From Isoetes taiwanensis (Eukaryota; Streptophyta; Lycopodiopsida; Isoetales; Isoetaceae), in the NCBI GenBank assembly GCA_021234155.1, contig JAJEKV010000873.1, positions 1 through 64,000 of the forward strand: a DNA stretch of 64,000 bases. The letters run 5' to 3'. Numbering within the stretch: the stretch's first letter is position 1; every line of letters begins with the position of its first letter. This document shows positions 45,886 to 55,640 of the stretch, piece after piece. Both the position numbers and the translations under genes were made by a program. The notes beneath the pieces are model-generated. The model saw nothing but the letters and a program-made list of their open reading frames with translations. It made no database searches and was not told the DNA's origin.

Positions 45886-48822
45886 AACGAAGGGTGTTCT
45901 GAGGGCACATGAATCTCATGAGAGCCATACTGATAAGGCATCTGAATGCATTAGAGCGGCCGTCAGGAGTTTGAACTATCATGCGGGCCTAGGTTCTTCA
46001 GGCTACTCTTGTAATTTTGCCCATGCATTGTCTGTGTGAATGAGGTTCCAAAGTGATGCCGGATCCTCCTTGTCATGTTCATTTCTGTGGTTTAGCATGT
46101 TGTGCCATCATGCTTGTGGAACAAGCAACGCGCATGCAGCTTCCCACTTGTGTCATAGTCATGGTTTTCACATTGTGATATATTTTTGCATCCTTATTTG
46201 TGTATATGTTTCTCTCACCTTCATTGTTTTCTTTGCGTTGTTGCTTTGTTGGATTTATGCGAGAACCTTAGGTGGTATTGTGTTTTATGGATTCTGTATT
46301 CCCATACGTGCTTCTGGCGTATGGGGAGCGTTGTGCTCTTGATTTGGCATATTCTCACCTTTGTTCCAGGATTCAATGGTCCTTGAAAAACATTAACACT
46401 TAACCCAATAGCTATGTTTGGCAACCATATAGTATACTACAGCTAGTAAAGCTTATCGAAAAGCACAATGGTGAAAATCCTTCGTGGGTGCTATTATTGG
46501 TCGTGGCTTAGATATTGACGAGATCTACAATGAAATAACCATTGTAACACATTTCCAAATAACTAAACTTTCAAAATTTCAAGGAACAAAAGAGATGGAT
46601 GCATCATGGAGGCATGCTTCATGGCAAAACGACAATGAAAAATCGATAACTTAAAAAATTCCTCATGACATAGAACATATTGTTGTCTTATAAACTGTAA
46701 TCTTAAGTTACCATTTTTTAACAAAACAAATGAGTTGACTTGAACTAGTCACTCGGAGCTTGCTTTAAAAGGTCTAACCTGTTTGTAATGCGAAATCTAT
46801 TTAATCATCCCTATGAAAGAGATTTTAGTACTGAGAATGTGGAGCAAACTGAAGAGGAAGTGATAATTTTAGCAACAAGGATAGTCATCCTTGCAAAGTT
46901 ATCTCGTGTTATTGGTGTTTTACGGGAGGCATGTGCAGGATCTAAGTGTCAGTCTCCAGGCAGCCTCAACACGATCCTGGGAAATAAAGGCTATGTTTGT
47001 TGGCAACCAGGATCCACTGATTCCTATAGGACATTTTGTTTTCAATAGTATGCTCTTTATTATCGCTTCCTCTTACCAAGTCTTACACAAAATGAGAATT
47101 CAACACTGAAACTTGCATCCCTTCTTTGTTTCGTTAACACGAAAGCTTGTAAATTTGTTTGGTCAGTAAATGTATGAAGTTATAACGATAGAAGTTCTTG
47201 TTTATATTATCACCATGATGCTTGAAGATACATTGGAATTATAACTCTTAACATTGTATTTTTTGCATCCTTGATCATGCACGAGATAAGTTGTAATAAT
47301 GAAATCAATTAACTATATCAAATTCCCATTTATGCATGGCCTCACAAACAAACAAGGAGGAAACAAATACCTAAAAGCAAACCACTGGCATCCTCTATTT
47401 ATTTGTGAAATTCTAAGATAGCAAACCAAAGCAAATAACATACAATGCTCTTAGAATGCTTTAGAGTTACAAGAAATTTATCGCGGCGGCCAAGGCCGCC
47501 ATGAACATTTCTCTTCACCAACTTGGTGTCAGTTCTAAACCCAACTATTATGGAGGGCATTTTAAGGTGAAATTTCTCAATTCAGACTATAACGGAAAAG
47601 GATGTAGTCAGAAAAACCTAAATGTTTGTTTTATGACTTCATAAAAAAATAGCATTATTTGCGCTGCACCTTCAAACTGAAATTTGCTTAATGATGCCGT
47701 AAACAGAGAATCGATGAAGAAAATGCCGTTGAGATTTGATGAAGAAAATAGGAGTAGATACACGCAATCTTTAGGGCCCTCCCCTCCGTATATGAAATTG
47801 ATACGAGAGGGGATATGAGAGGGGAAGAGCGGCAGGAACAACTGTGGAAGCGAGGAAAACAGACAATCAAACTAAAAGGTTTGGGGGTGCTCACTCTGCC
47901 GGATTGGAACATTCAAAAGTGGCCTCCAACATCAATCGAAGGCCTCCACCTCCATTTTTGGATGACTTCCGTTGAAACTGGAAAATTGACATGTGGCCAC
48001 CCTTAATGCCACTGCAGAGATTAGTGATGCTGACCTAGTGGTGGCCATGATCTTGGTCAGGGGGTATCCCCGACTAGGAATCCTGGGCATGACCACGTTC
48101 AGGACGCGGAAGTGTGATAAGGGAGCTACCCAGGACTGAAAAATTCTCCTTTATGATTGGTGGAAACTGTTTTTACCGGTTGGGCGGGCGCATGTGTGAT
48201 TTCACCCTGAATTGAATAGATGAATCATGCAAAAGACAAAATATAATGCTCTCTTTGTTAGATTGTCCTATAAACTACCAACAAGACATGCTGGCTATTC
48301 AAACTGCAATAAAAGAGGTCCCTCGGCCTTAGTAATAAACCAATGAAATTGTTTTAGCATAATAAGATTATATGTGCTTGAGGGTCTTGAGCCCACGAGT
48401 ATTTTTTAGCCAATGATGATGTATATTTCCTATACAGGACTAATTGGTTAGTTCACTTAACTGATTGAGTCCTCTTAAGGTTGTACAAATGAAAAGTAAA
48501 AGAGGAAGACATTATATAGCAATGTTGATTATTTTTCGTCTCAGGGGCAAGTTAATGACATTAGTAATGCTCGTCACCTCCTCTTTTTAATCCTTTTTCT
48601 TCCAAAAAAAAAGAAAAAAGAAAAGAAAAAGTAAATTTTATTTTCTCTTTTGCCATTGTTGTCCTTGTTGAGACCACGAACAAGTAGAATGCACTTGAAA
48701 TGGGAATCTTATTCATTGATTAAACATCTGGGCTTAAACAATTTGACTAGATATGGATGCCCTTTACAAATTGGACTAAAATGGATGCTATGAACATGAT
48801 AATTTATCATTCGGAACACCAT
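45886..48822. other. Spacer, no supported gene
   Basis: Scattered short frames (46,040-46,342, 46,788-47,048, 47,815-48,006) show no recognisable motif. A GGCGGCC-AA-GGCCGCC hairpin lies at 47,485-47,500 within a sequence that recurs at 63.04 kb. The rest shows nothing. Confidence 0.35.
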
Positions 48823-48823
48823 G

Positions 48824-48945
48824 GAAGAGAATGAGAATGAGAATGATTTTTTATCGTCCACTGAGGCCAATCGGCCTATGGGACTCAAACCTGGGTCTAT
48901 GGCCTAAAAGGCCCAACTACTAACCAACTAGCCTACAAGTAATGT
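48824..48945 (-). mobile_element. tRNA-derived SINE, copy S3
   Basis: Minus-strand reading gives a tRNA-like head: TAGTTGGTTAGTAGTTGG (A box), a GGGCCTTTTAGGCC stem resembling an anticodon arm, and AGGTTTGAGTCCC (B box, consensus GGTTCGANNCC). It then runs ATAGGCCGATTGGCCTCAGT, GGACGATAAAAAATC and a tail of CATTCT units. The layout (pol III boxes, short body, simple-repeat tail) is that of a plant SINE. No clear target duplication was found. A plain tRNA gene is excluded because the acceptor stem does not pair and the body continues into the tail. Confidence 0.75.
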
Positions 48946-48956
48946 TAAAGCATTGG

Positions 48957-49866
48957 ACATATATCAATAGTTATACCACAAAAGGCAATGTGGTAGAAAA
49001 TATCTCGATGGTAGGATATAATTGAATGGAATTGAAGTAGATACTTCATTCATGTTGAAAACAATGAAGGAAGATCACTCCATATTGTTTCTCGTGGACG
49101 ACAAAGATCAATTTATTCTATTCTATTTAGGAAACAATTCTCACTCACATTGAAAACCATCAAGGAAGATCATTCCATTCCCATTCAAAAATAAGAAAAC
49201 AACAGATAGTTTATTTTTGTTTGTAGTTATTTATAACTGCAAGATATTCCTTTTCATGTTCCACTGTGCATCCATGAAGTAGACAAATTGCCAAATGTCA
49301 ATTTTTTATGCCATAATCCCACTTTACACAAGAGGGGAGAACATTAATACCTCCATTAAAAGAGGATATTCTCCCAAGTCAATTCCATATGCCAAACAAA
49401 GATATTATATAACCAAACTTCGCCATCGGTGGCTGATGTTTGCCATGAACACTAAATTTACAAGAAATAGATGTTGAGGTACATGTATTAATAGTTATAC
49501 CACAAAATGCAACGTGGAAAATTAAATCTCGGTGCTAGGATATAATTAAATGACCTCATTCATGTTGAGAACAATCAAGGAAGATCATTTTCATGTGCAT
49601 TTAAAATAGGAAAACAATCATTATTCATATTGAAACCAATCAAAGAATGTCATTTCATCGGCATTTTAAAATAAGGAAACAATAGATCTCTTAGTTCTGT
49701 TTATAGTTATCTAGAACTGCGAGATATTTCTTCTCATACTCCGCTGGCCATCTATGAAGTGACAAATTGCCAAATGTCAACATTTTATGACATAATACAA
49801 CCTTACGAAGGGGGGAGGAACATTAATTACCTTCATTAAAAGAGGACCATTTCCCAAGTTAATTCC
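48957..49866. repeat. Diverged tandem duplication, unit about 480-525 bp
   Basis: Two units share, in order, AATAGTTATACCACAAAA (48,966 and 49,490), GGATATAATT, AATCAAGGAAGATCATT-like, GTTTATAGTTATCTAGAACTGC-like, GACAAATTGCCAAATGTCAA (offset 479), CATTAAAAGAGGA and CCCAAGTTAATTCC-like segments. The offset changes from 524 to 479 because of indels. No coding. Confidence 0.75.
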
Positions 49867-50140
49867 TTAATATACATGAATATCACTTAAGATCAGTCAA
49901 ATTTGTTTCCAAATTTAGACTATCACATACAACAAAAGAACAAAATTGAATAAAGAAGTTGCAAAAAATCTAAAAACAAAGAGGAAAATCTTTCCACAAG
50001 TTGCATGGAAAATAAATATTTTGATGAGCGACGACTTTGCAATTGCGCTTAGTTGAATTTCTTCACTTTAGCGTTTAAGAGCACTGGACACATAATTTAA
50101 AGATTGAAATCTAGGGTAAAGAATAGCTACAATCGGGCAA

Positions 50141-50258
50141 GATCATGTCAGCAACATGTTCAAGCATGAACGCTTTGGGTGTGCCACTTGGGAGATCATG
50201 ATCATGTTAGCAACATGCTCAAACATGAATGCTTTGGTTGTGCCACTTGGGAGATAAG
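50141..50258. repeat. 59-bp tandem duplication
   Basis: Two units beginning GATCATGTCAGCAACATG (50,141) and GATCATGTTAGCAACATG (50,200), each ending TGTGCCACTTGGGAGAT. Few differences, so this duplication is younger than the unit at 48.96 kb. Confidence 0.8.
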
Positions 50259-50298
50259 GGAAGAGAACACAGAGTGACCCTATAAAGAACTGTAGTTG

Positions 50299-50486
50299 TT
50301 CTTTGTGGTGCCACACGAAGACAGAGCATTCTATAAATGACAAACTTCCCCGTGGGTGGCTGACGCTTGCAAAGGGCACTGGACTTATAATTGTTCTTGT
50401 GGTGCCAAATAGAGACAAGGCATTCTATAAATGGCAGGCCTCCCCATGGGTGGATGACGTTTGCGAGGAACACTGAATTGATGAGA
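50299..50486. repeat. 94-bp tandem duplication
   Basis: Two units share GCATTCTATAAATG (50,326 and 50,420), CCCCGTGGGTGGCTGACG/CCCCATGGGTGGATGACG and GGCACTGGA/GAACACTGA. The end of the second unit (GAGAAATAGACGTTGAGA) resembles the end of the first 500-bp unit at 49,463-49,480, so the three repeat systems at 49-50.5 kb are related. Confidence 0.7.
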
Positions 50487-50865
50487 AATAGACGTTGAGA
50501 ATGGGAGATGGAGAACACATGGTGCCTGTGGCCATGTGCAGTGTTTGAGTTGTGTACTGGTGGTAATGGTTGCGCACGCCGTGGATAGACGAGGAAGGAA
50601 GTGGGGTAATATATGAACAAAAATATAAACAATGGTGAGAATTCTAAATTGAATGGCAATACGATTAAATACAATACAATATGAAACAATACGAGACAAA
50701 TGCAATAAAATACAATACAATGCGAAAGAATGCTTTAATAGATAAATAACAATACGAATAATCCTTTAATAGATAAATAGATAGTATTTTTTAATGCACA
50801 ACCAGCCCACGTTGTCTACGTCGTCCCATTCTCGCGACGCCTCCGCCGGCGGCGCCGCTAACGCT

Positions 50866-50920
50866 CCTCCGTTAGCGCGCTAACGGCAACCGTCCAACGG
50901 GCAAGCGGAAACCGTTAACA
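50866..50920. promoter_or_regulatory. Cluster of MSA-like AACGG elements upstream of KRP
   Basis: Four AACGG cores lie within 48 bp: CCGTT at 50,869-50,873, AACGG at 50,882-50,886, TCCAACGG at 50,893-50,900 and CCGTT at 50,912-50,916. The first two form a perfect 18-bp palindrome, CCGTTAGCGCGCTAACGG. AACGG is the core of the mitosis-specific activator element bound by plant three-repeat MYB (MYB3R) proteins. The third site, TCCAACGGGCA, fits the longer consensus. The cluster is 70-120 bp upstream of the TATA-like box. Confidence 0.6.
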
Positions 50921-50986
50921 GCCTTTTTCTACCACGCAGTAAAAAAAGCTCCCAACTCCGGCGTCCCCCCTCGGATTCTACCTTTC

Positions 50987-50994
50987 CATATAAT
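50987..50994 (+). promoter_or_regulatory. TATA-like box of KRP
   Basis: CATATAAT sits between the MSA-like cluster and the long leader. Transcription would then start near 51,015-51,030. Confidence 0.5.
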
Positions 50995-51023
50995 CCAAAG
51001 CAGTGCCAGCATTTCATCAGCAT

Positions 51024-51269
51024 ATGCTCATCTTTTTCGACGGATCAAAGCTCCCGCATACCGGCTATGGCAGCCTCGCATTAAATGAACCCGTGCTGCT
51101 TTCTTCTAACTGCGCAAATCTTTTGCATTTGTGTTTCTTGTCTGTGCTTTTTCCGGTCCGAATTTGCACTAATTTCTCCTTCTTTCTTCGGATCCAGCTC
51201 GATTTGAAGGCGCAAAAAGCTTTGATTTGTAGATTTGGTTTATTGATCGCCGGAATTGGGGCTCTTTAA
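51024..51269 (+). CDS. Upstream ORF in the KRP leader, 81 codons
   Basis: If transcription starts near 51,020, this is the first ATG of the messenger. It runs from ATG at 51,024 to TAA at 51,267-51,269, ending about 500 bases before the KRP start. The peptide starts MLIFFDGSKLPHTGYGSL and matches nothing I know. Its first codon lies so close to the presumed cap site that it may be skipped or absent from the transcript. Such a frame could lower KRP translation, but protein function is not implied. Confidence 0.25.
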   Translation: MLIFFDGSKLPHTGYGSLALNEPVLLSSNCANLLHLCFLSVLFPVRICTNFSFFLRIQLDLKAQKALICRFGLLIAGIGAL

Positions 51270-51764
51270 GAACCCTAACTGCAAAAATTTCTTCTTCTTT
51301 TTCGGGTCGGAATTAGCTTCTTTGTCAGACACAGATCTGGAAGGCAATTACTCTACTTGAAGCTTCTTTTGCTTAAAAGATGCATGAATGTCAGTCTTTC
51401 TGTTGCTGTCTTTGCACGAGTTTAGTTGCCGTGCTTCTCAAGATGCCAATTTTGGCTTCGCTCTGACGCTGCCGGGCTAGGGCAAGCAAAGATCTCGCAT
51501 TTTGAAGCACAGAAAGCTCTTATATGAAGGTCATTAAAGCGGAAGCTTCAAATTCTGTCCGAATTCGACGAAAGATGTTTCTGTACAGTCCAGTTCTTCA
51601 ATTTCTGTAGCCAGAGAGGAGCATTTGCTCAATTTCTTGATGTTTAAAGCTTAATTCTCGAGAAATTGAGTTGGAGAAGCAAATTTGCAAGAAGAATTGT
51701 CCGTATGTGGAAATTATAGCTAGAAACTGTGGCGCCGGGTACCAGATCTTCGAAATCTGCAAGA

Positions 51765-52937
51765 ATGGGGAAATATATGAGAAAAATCAGAGGAGGAGCT
51801 GCGTTAGAGGGGTCTCAAGCAGTTCTAGGTGTAAGAACAAGGGCCAGAACACTGGCATTGCAGCAGGGGCGCCCAAATCTGAAGCAAGAATTCAAGCAAT
51901 CTCAAATTTCATATTTGGAGCTCAGAAACAGAAAGCTTGAGAAGAATCTTCCCGTAATAGGCAGTAAGGACGAGGCTACTGTAGGCAGACCGGAACAAGA
52001 AGGCAGCAATTCTGACGAAAAAACAATTCCGGCAGAATGCCAGGGCGAATGCTCGCCGGAGAATTCAGAACGATTAGCAGAAGTGGCACATTCTAGGACA
52101 AATTCTGCTGTCCTTGGGAGCTGTTTTGACGCTGAAGCTCAAGAAGAGGGCTTGGCCCGTCGCCGGACCTTGGAGGTATGTGAATTCAAGCTTTTTCTCC
52201 ATCTCTGAAAGCACAAGACCTCCAGAGAGGGGAGAAAAAAAAACGTTTCTTTTACGCATTTTTCTTCTTGGTAACGGTTGTAAAAACAAATCTTGCTTAA
52301 TTTGCAATTTTTTTGAATCTGATACATGTTTTGTGCTTTCCCTGCACAGATTGATGTTTCTGTTTGTGAAAATGTGGAAGCTGATATGTTGTCTGCAAAA
52401 GAGAGGTAATTTCTTATTTGAAATTTGAAACAGACGGATGAATTTGTCTGGGTAGGGGTCGATTTTGAGCGCAGAATCTTGGTTTCCCTTCCGTTTTAAC
52501 GGTTCCGTCTAAACTGACATGCAGTCAGGTTTCTCGAGTCCCGGAAACCACCCGAATTGAGCCCCGCAGAGATCCAGAAGAAGTAACTCAAACTGAGCTA
52601 GATTCCTTGTCGCTGCAGCACACTTCTGGCCACAGAATTTCAGGCGCTCCCAGTGCTGATGAAATTGAAAATTTTCTGTTTAGTGCCGAGGAAGAACAGA
52701 GAAAACGTTTCTCTGAAAGGTAACAACTTAAATGTTTATGTAACATTCCTTAAAAAAAATGTTTTTAGATTTGATCCTCATGGATTCTTACTCTGTGACC
52801 AAATTTCTGGAGACCTGTGCTTCAAACTTGATGCTGATGGCAGTACTCTCTTATGATGATGCCACAGGTATAATTTTGATTTGAAAAATGAGGAGCCACT
52901 ACCAGGACGTTATGATTGGGTGCAAGTTCGGCGATAA
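51765..52937 (+). CDS. KRP: Cyclin-dependent kinase inhibitor, KRP/ICK family (4 exons)
   Basis: Plant-specific inhibitor that binds CDKA-cyclin D complexes in the nucleus and restrains cell-cycle entry. Exons: 51,765-52,175, 52,350-52,405, 52,525-52,719 and 52,868-52,937. All junctions are GT..AG and the phases agree (0, 2, 2), giving 732 nt and 243 residues, within the usual family size. The N-terminus MGKYMRK and GVRTRARTLAL, then ISYLELRNRKLEKN (the YLQLRSRRLEK motif), match KRP motifs. The middle is acidic and variable, with PETTRIEPR like the RETTP motif. The C-terminal CDK/cyclin-binding domain is complete: SADEIENFLFSAEEEQRKRF, SERYNFDLKNEEPLPGRYDW, VQVRR and stop. I chose the ATG at 51,765 because MGKYMRK is the conserved start. 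The exact paralogue cannot be decided. No disabling change is seen, so the gene looks functional. Confidence 0.95.
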
Positions 52938-53775
52938 AAAGGCTTCTAGATCAAACCAAATCAAGCAAGAAGAACCCAGAGAAATGGGTTTCTGATTTTC
53001 AAATCCGGCAGCGGAATTCAAAGAAGAAAATGTACCAGGTACTACTTACACAGATCAAATCAAGCAAAGGGAATGATTGATTGAAAATTGTTGATAGCAA
53101 TTCTTGAGCAGAAATGAGAGGCAAATAATCAAAAGGAAGCACAGGGGTTCACGACTGAACCGTGATCTGCAGTGCAGTATGTACAGCGATCCGCAATGTG
53201 TATTCTAATGTTCAAAATTCTTTAAAACTGCAGTATGATAGAAGCATGTGTGCGTCGAATTTATGGCCATTTTTTTGAATTATATGCGATTTAAATTGTC
53301 CAGCATTGCCACCTCGCCATGTGCGACCCCCTTTTTGGACACACATTATTTTGGCACCCCCACCATGTTCCTCCCACGTGCATCCTTTATTTCTGAGTCG
53401 TTTGTGCTTTTCTTATTGGCTCCTTGGCGTCTTTCCCATTAGCACATACATATGCCTTTTCTCCCATAATAATGCTTCCCATATGCATACTATGCCACCA
53501 TTAAAAATGCTTGCCTTCCTTTTTAAGTAGGGAATCCTTACCCCTGCTAGTGGGAACATTACATTCTTCCAAACAAAAATGGTTAATTTGGTCTATACAT
53601 TGGTTAAACTTCCCTCGCCGTGTCCGGTAAAAAATTGTGTGATAAACCATTGGTTAGGGGACATTTCCATAAATTACCACTTGTTTTTTTGGGTAACCTC
53701 TTAGTGGGTAGTTTCACCATATTTGTTCACGTGCTGAATTACGCCTAGTAGCCATCTGGGTCTCAAATGTCCCAT
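52938..53775. other. KRP 3' flank and spacer
   Basis: The first part should hold the KRP 3' untranslated region; I cannot place a polyadenylation site with confidence. The rest is spacer with no gene. Confidence 0.4.
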
Positions 53776-54200
53776 GGCAGTACCCACTAGCAACCATGCC
53801 ACGCCACTCGGGGCTAATGCCCTCGTGGATAGTATCATCTCTGTCCCATTGATTGTTTTGGTTGAAATAAAGTTACCCTTGGGGCTACCATCGCGGTAAA
53901 TGTCGGACATGGACATGTTATAGCCAGCCTTAAATGGCAAAAAATCCGCTAAGTCCACAAAAACGCCGTGTAATTTTTGTTTGGCGTGGCTATAACATGT
54001 CAAAGACACAAATACACCACGGATATGCCTGTGGTTATAACATGACGGTATCCAATATATACGGCACTCCCTGGGGCTAATGCCCCCTTGGACAGTGTGG
54101 CTTGTGTCATATTGATTGTTTTGGCTGAAAATAAAATTACCTTGTGATGACTGATCCCAACATCCGAATGAATAGTTGGGGAAATTAGAATCTTCAACAG
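53776..54200. repeat. Two diverged copies of a roughly 260-bp unit
   Basis: Both copies contain GGGGCTAATGCCC, a GGAYAGT stretch, TATTGATTGTTTTGGYTGAA and AAARTTACC (near 53,810-53,880 and 54,070-54,145), followed by a GTGGYTATAACATG stretch. Minus-strand frames through them (LSTRALAPSG, LSKGALAPGS) also look alike, so the unit may once have been coding or part of a transposon. I cannot name it. Confidence 0.5.
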
Positions 54201-54252
54201 TCGCGATTCTGCTAAGGTACTACATTCACAGTAACTTTAATTGGAACCGTTT

Positions 54253-54379
54253 AAAATATCAGACATGGTCATGTTTAATCAGAGGTATGGTATATTCGAG
54301 TCTTTATCACGACGTTTTTGTGGGCATAATTTTTATGATTAAGACTTGTCTAACTAAGTATGACCATGTCCGATATTTA
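54253..54379. repeat. Inverted repeat, 25-bp arms
   Basis: AAAATATCAGACATGGTCAT at 54,253-54,272 (arm to 54,277) pairs with ATGACCATGTCCGATATTTA at 54,360-54,379 (arm from 54,355), with a few mismatches and a loop of about 77 bases. The same GACATGG core also lies near 53,909. It may be a small MITE-like remnant. Confidence 0.45.
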
Positions 54380-54399
54380 CTTGGTTGGTCGATAGCCAA

Positions 54400-55580
54400 C
54401 TAATTGTAATTACATCAATATCAAGAATATCAAGGAAAAAATGTTGCTACAAAACGATTGCTTTAAATTGCACTGACTAAATTAAAGGGCTAATCACCTT
54501 GCTACACCTTGCTCTTCCCTTTTTTTTGTCTCTCTCTCTCTCCTCTCTCTGCTTCCTACATCATGTGGGCATCATGGCTTAAAGGCCTCTGCAAGGCCTC
54601 TGCATCTATGATCTTACAATGTACCCAATATTTCATCTCCATGTGCCACAACTAAGATGTTTGCATGCATTAATATCCATGTGTCTACCTAATGTAATGG
54701 CTTGCAAAGGAAGCCTATTGCACTATCTCATTTTGAAAAGGTTGTTTTCAACCTATACATTTCAAAAAGCTTGGCTTTCATATGGTGTACCATGCACGCC
54801 GTCCAAAAGTAACTTAAGTTTTGGCACTAATTTAGACATGCTAACCACCTCCAACCTAGCGTGGACATGATACTCTGGATTTTTTGTTAAGAGAACATTG
54901 ACCCTTGTTAGTGATCCCTCGATAATTGATAACTGATAACAACTTGTAGGACACAGATTATGACACATTGTTATGAATGAAAAAATCCTTCCAGAAGATC
55001 ATACAAGAAATCGTACGGGACAGAATTGTCTTACTCATTAACAATTAATGTATACGTTGTTTTAAACTTGAAGTATACTAGAACAATTAAATACTACAAG
55101 ATGGTACAATATGTTCTAAAAGTAAAAAACTATCCTTCATGTAAAAGACACTTCGAATAAATCTAATGACACTTCTCACCAAGAAATAATAAAAGGTGAA
55201 TAAACATAGCTAGCTTAAATTCATTACTAATCTGAAGGGTGGAATCTCCAGAACTAAAACCTTTAACAAGGTCCAAAAGCATTATCCCTTATGAAAACAA
55301 AAATTATTTACTTCTAAGTTGCGTGATTTATGGTAAAAAAAATGCGAAAAGAATTAATTTCTTTTTTCATCTATTGCTCTAGCAATTCACTAAGAACAAA
55401 TAGGTGTTGAAAAAGAAAGCATAAAATAAAATAACTAGCAAAAAGGCAAAAAGGCACGCCAGGAGTTGTGGTTGAGTTATGCAATGTAATAAAGGTCCCC
55501 TTTTTCCTTTTTTTAAAACTTTTATAGCTGTTATACACACAAGAAGACTTTGATTAGGTCAAATTTATTAGGCGTTTAAG
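54400..55580. other. AT-rich spacer
   Basis: Contains a short CT microsatellite at 54,528-54,552. No supported gene. Confidence 0.4.
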
Positions 55581-55587
55581 TTTGGCG

Positions 55588-55640
55588 GCATCTAGGTAAA
55601 CTAACATGGTTACTTAGCCATCTAGGTAAACTAACATGCT
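55588..55640. repeat. 30-bp tandem duplication
   Basis: CATCTAGGTAAACTAACATG occurs at 55,589 and again at 55,619. Confidence 0.75.

Noticed and set aside
48824-48945. A genuine tRNA gene
   Set aside because: A and B boxes are present, but the acceptor stem does not pair and the sequence runs into a shared body and simple-repeat tail, so it is a SINE.
49000-50500. A CRISPR-like or phage-defence repeat array
   Set aside because: Units are long, diverged and directly adjacent without unique spacers, and the genome is that of a plant.
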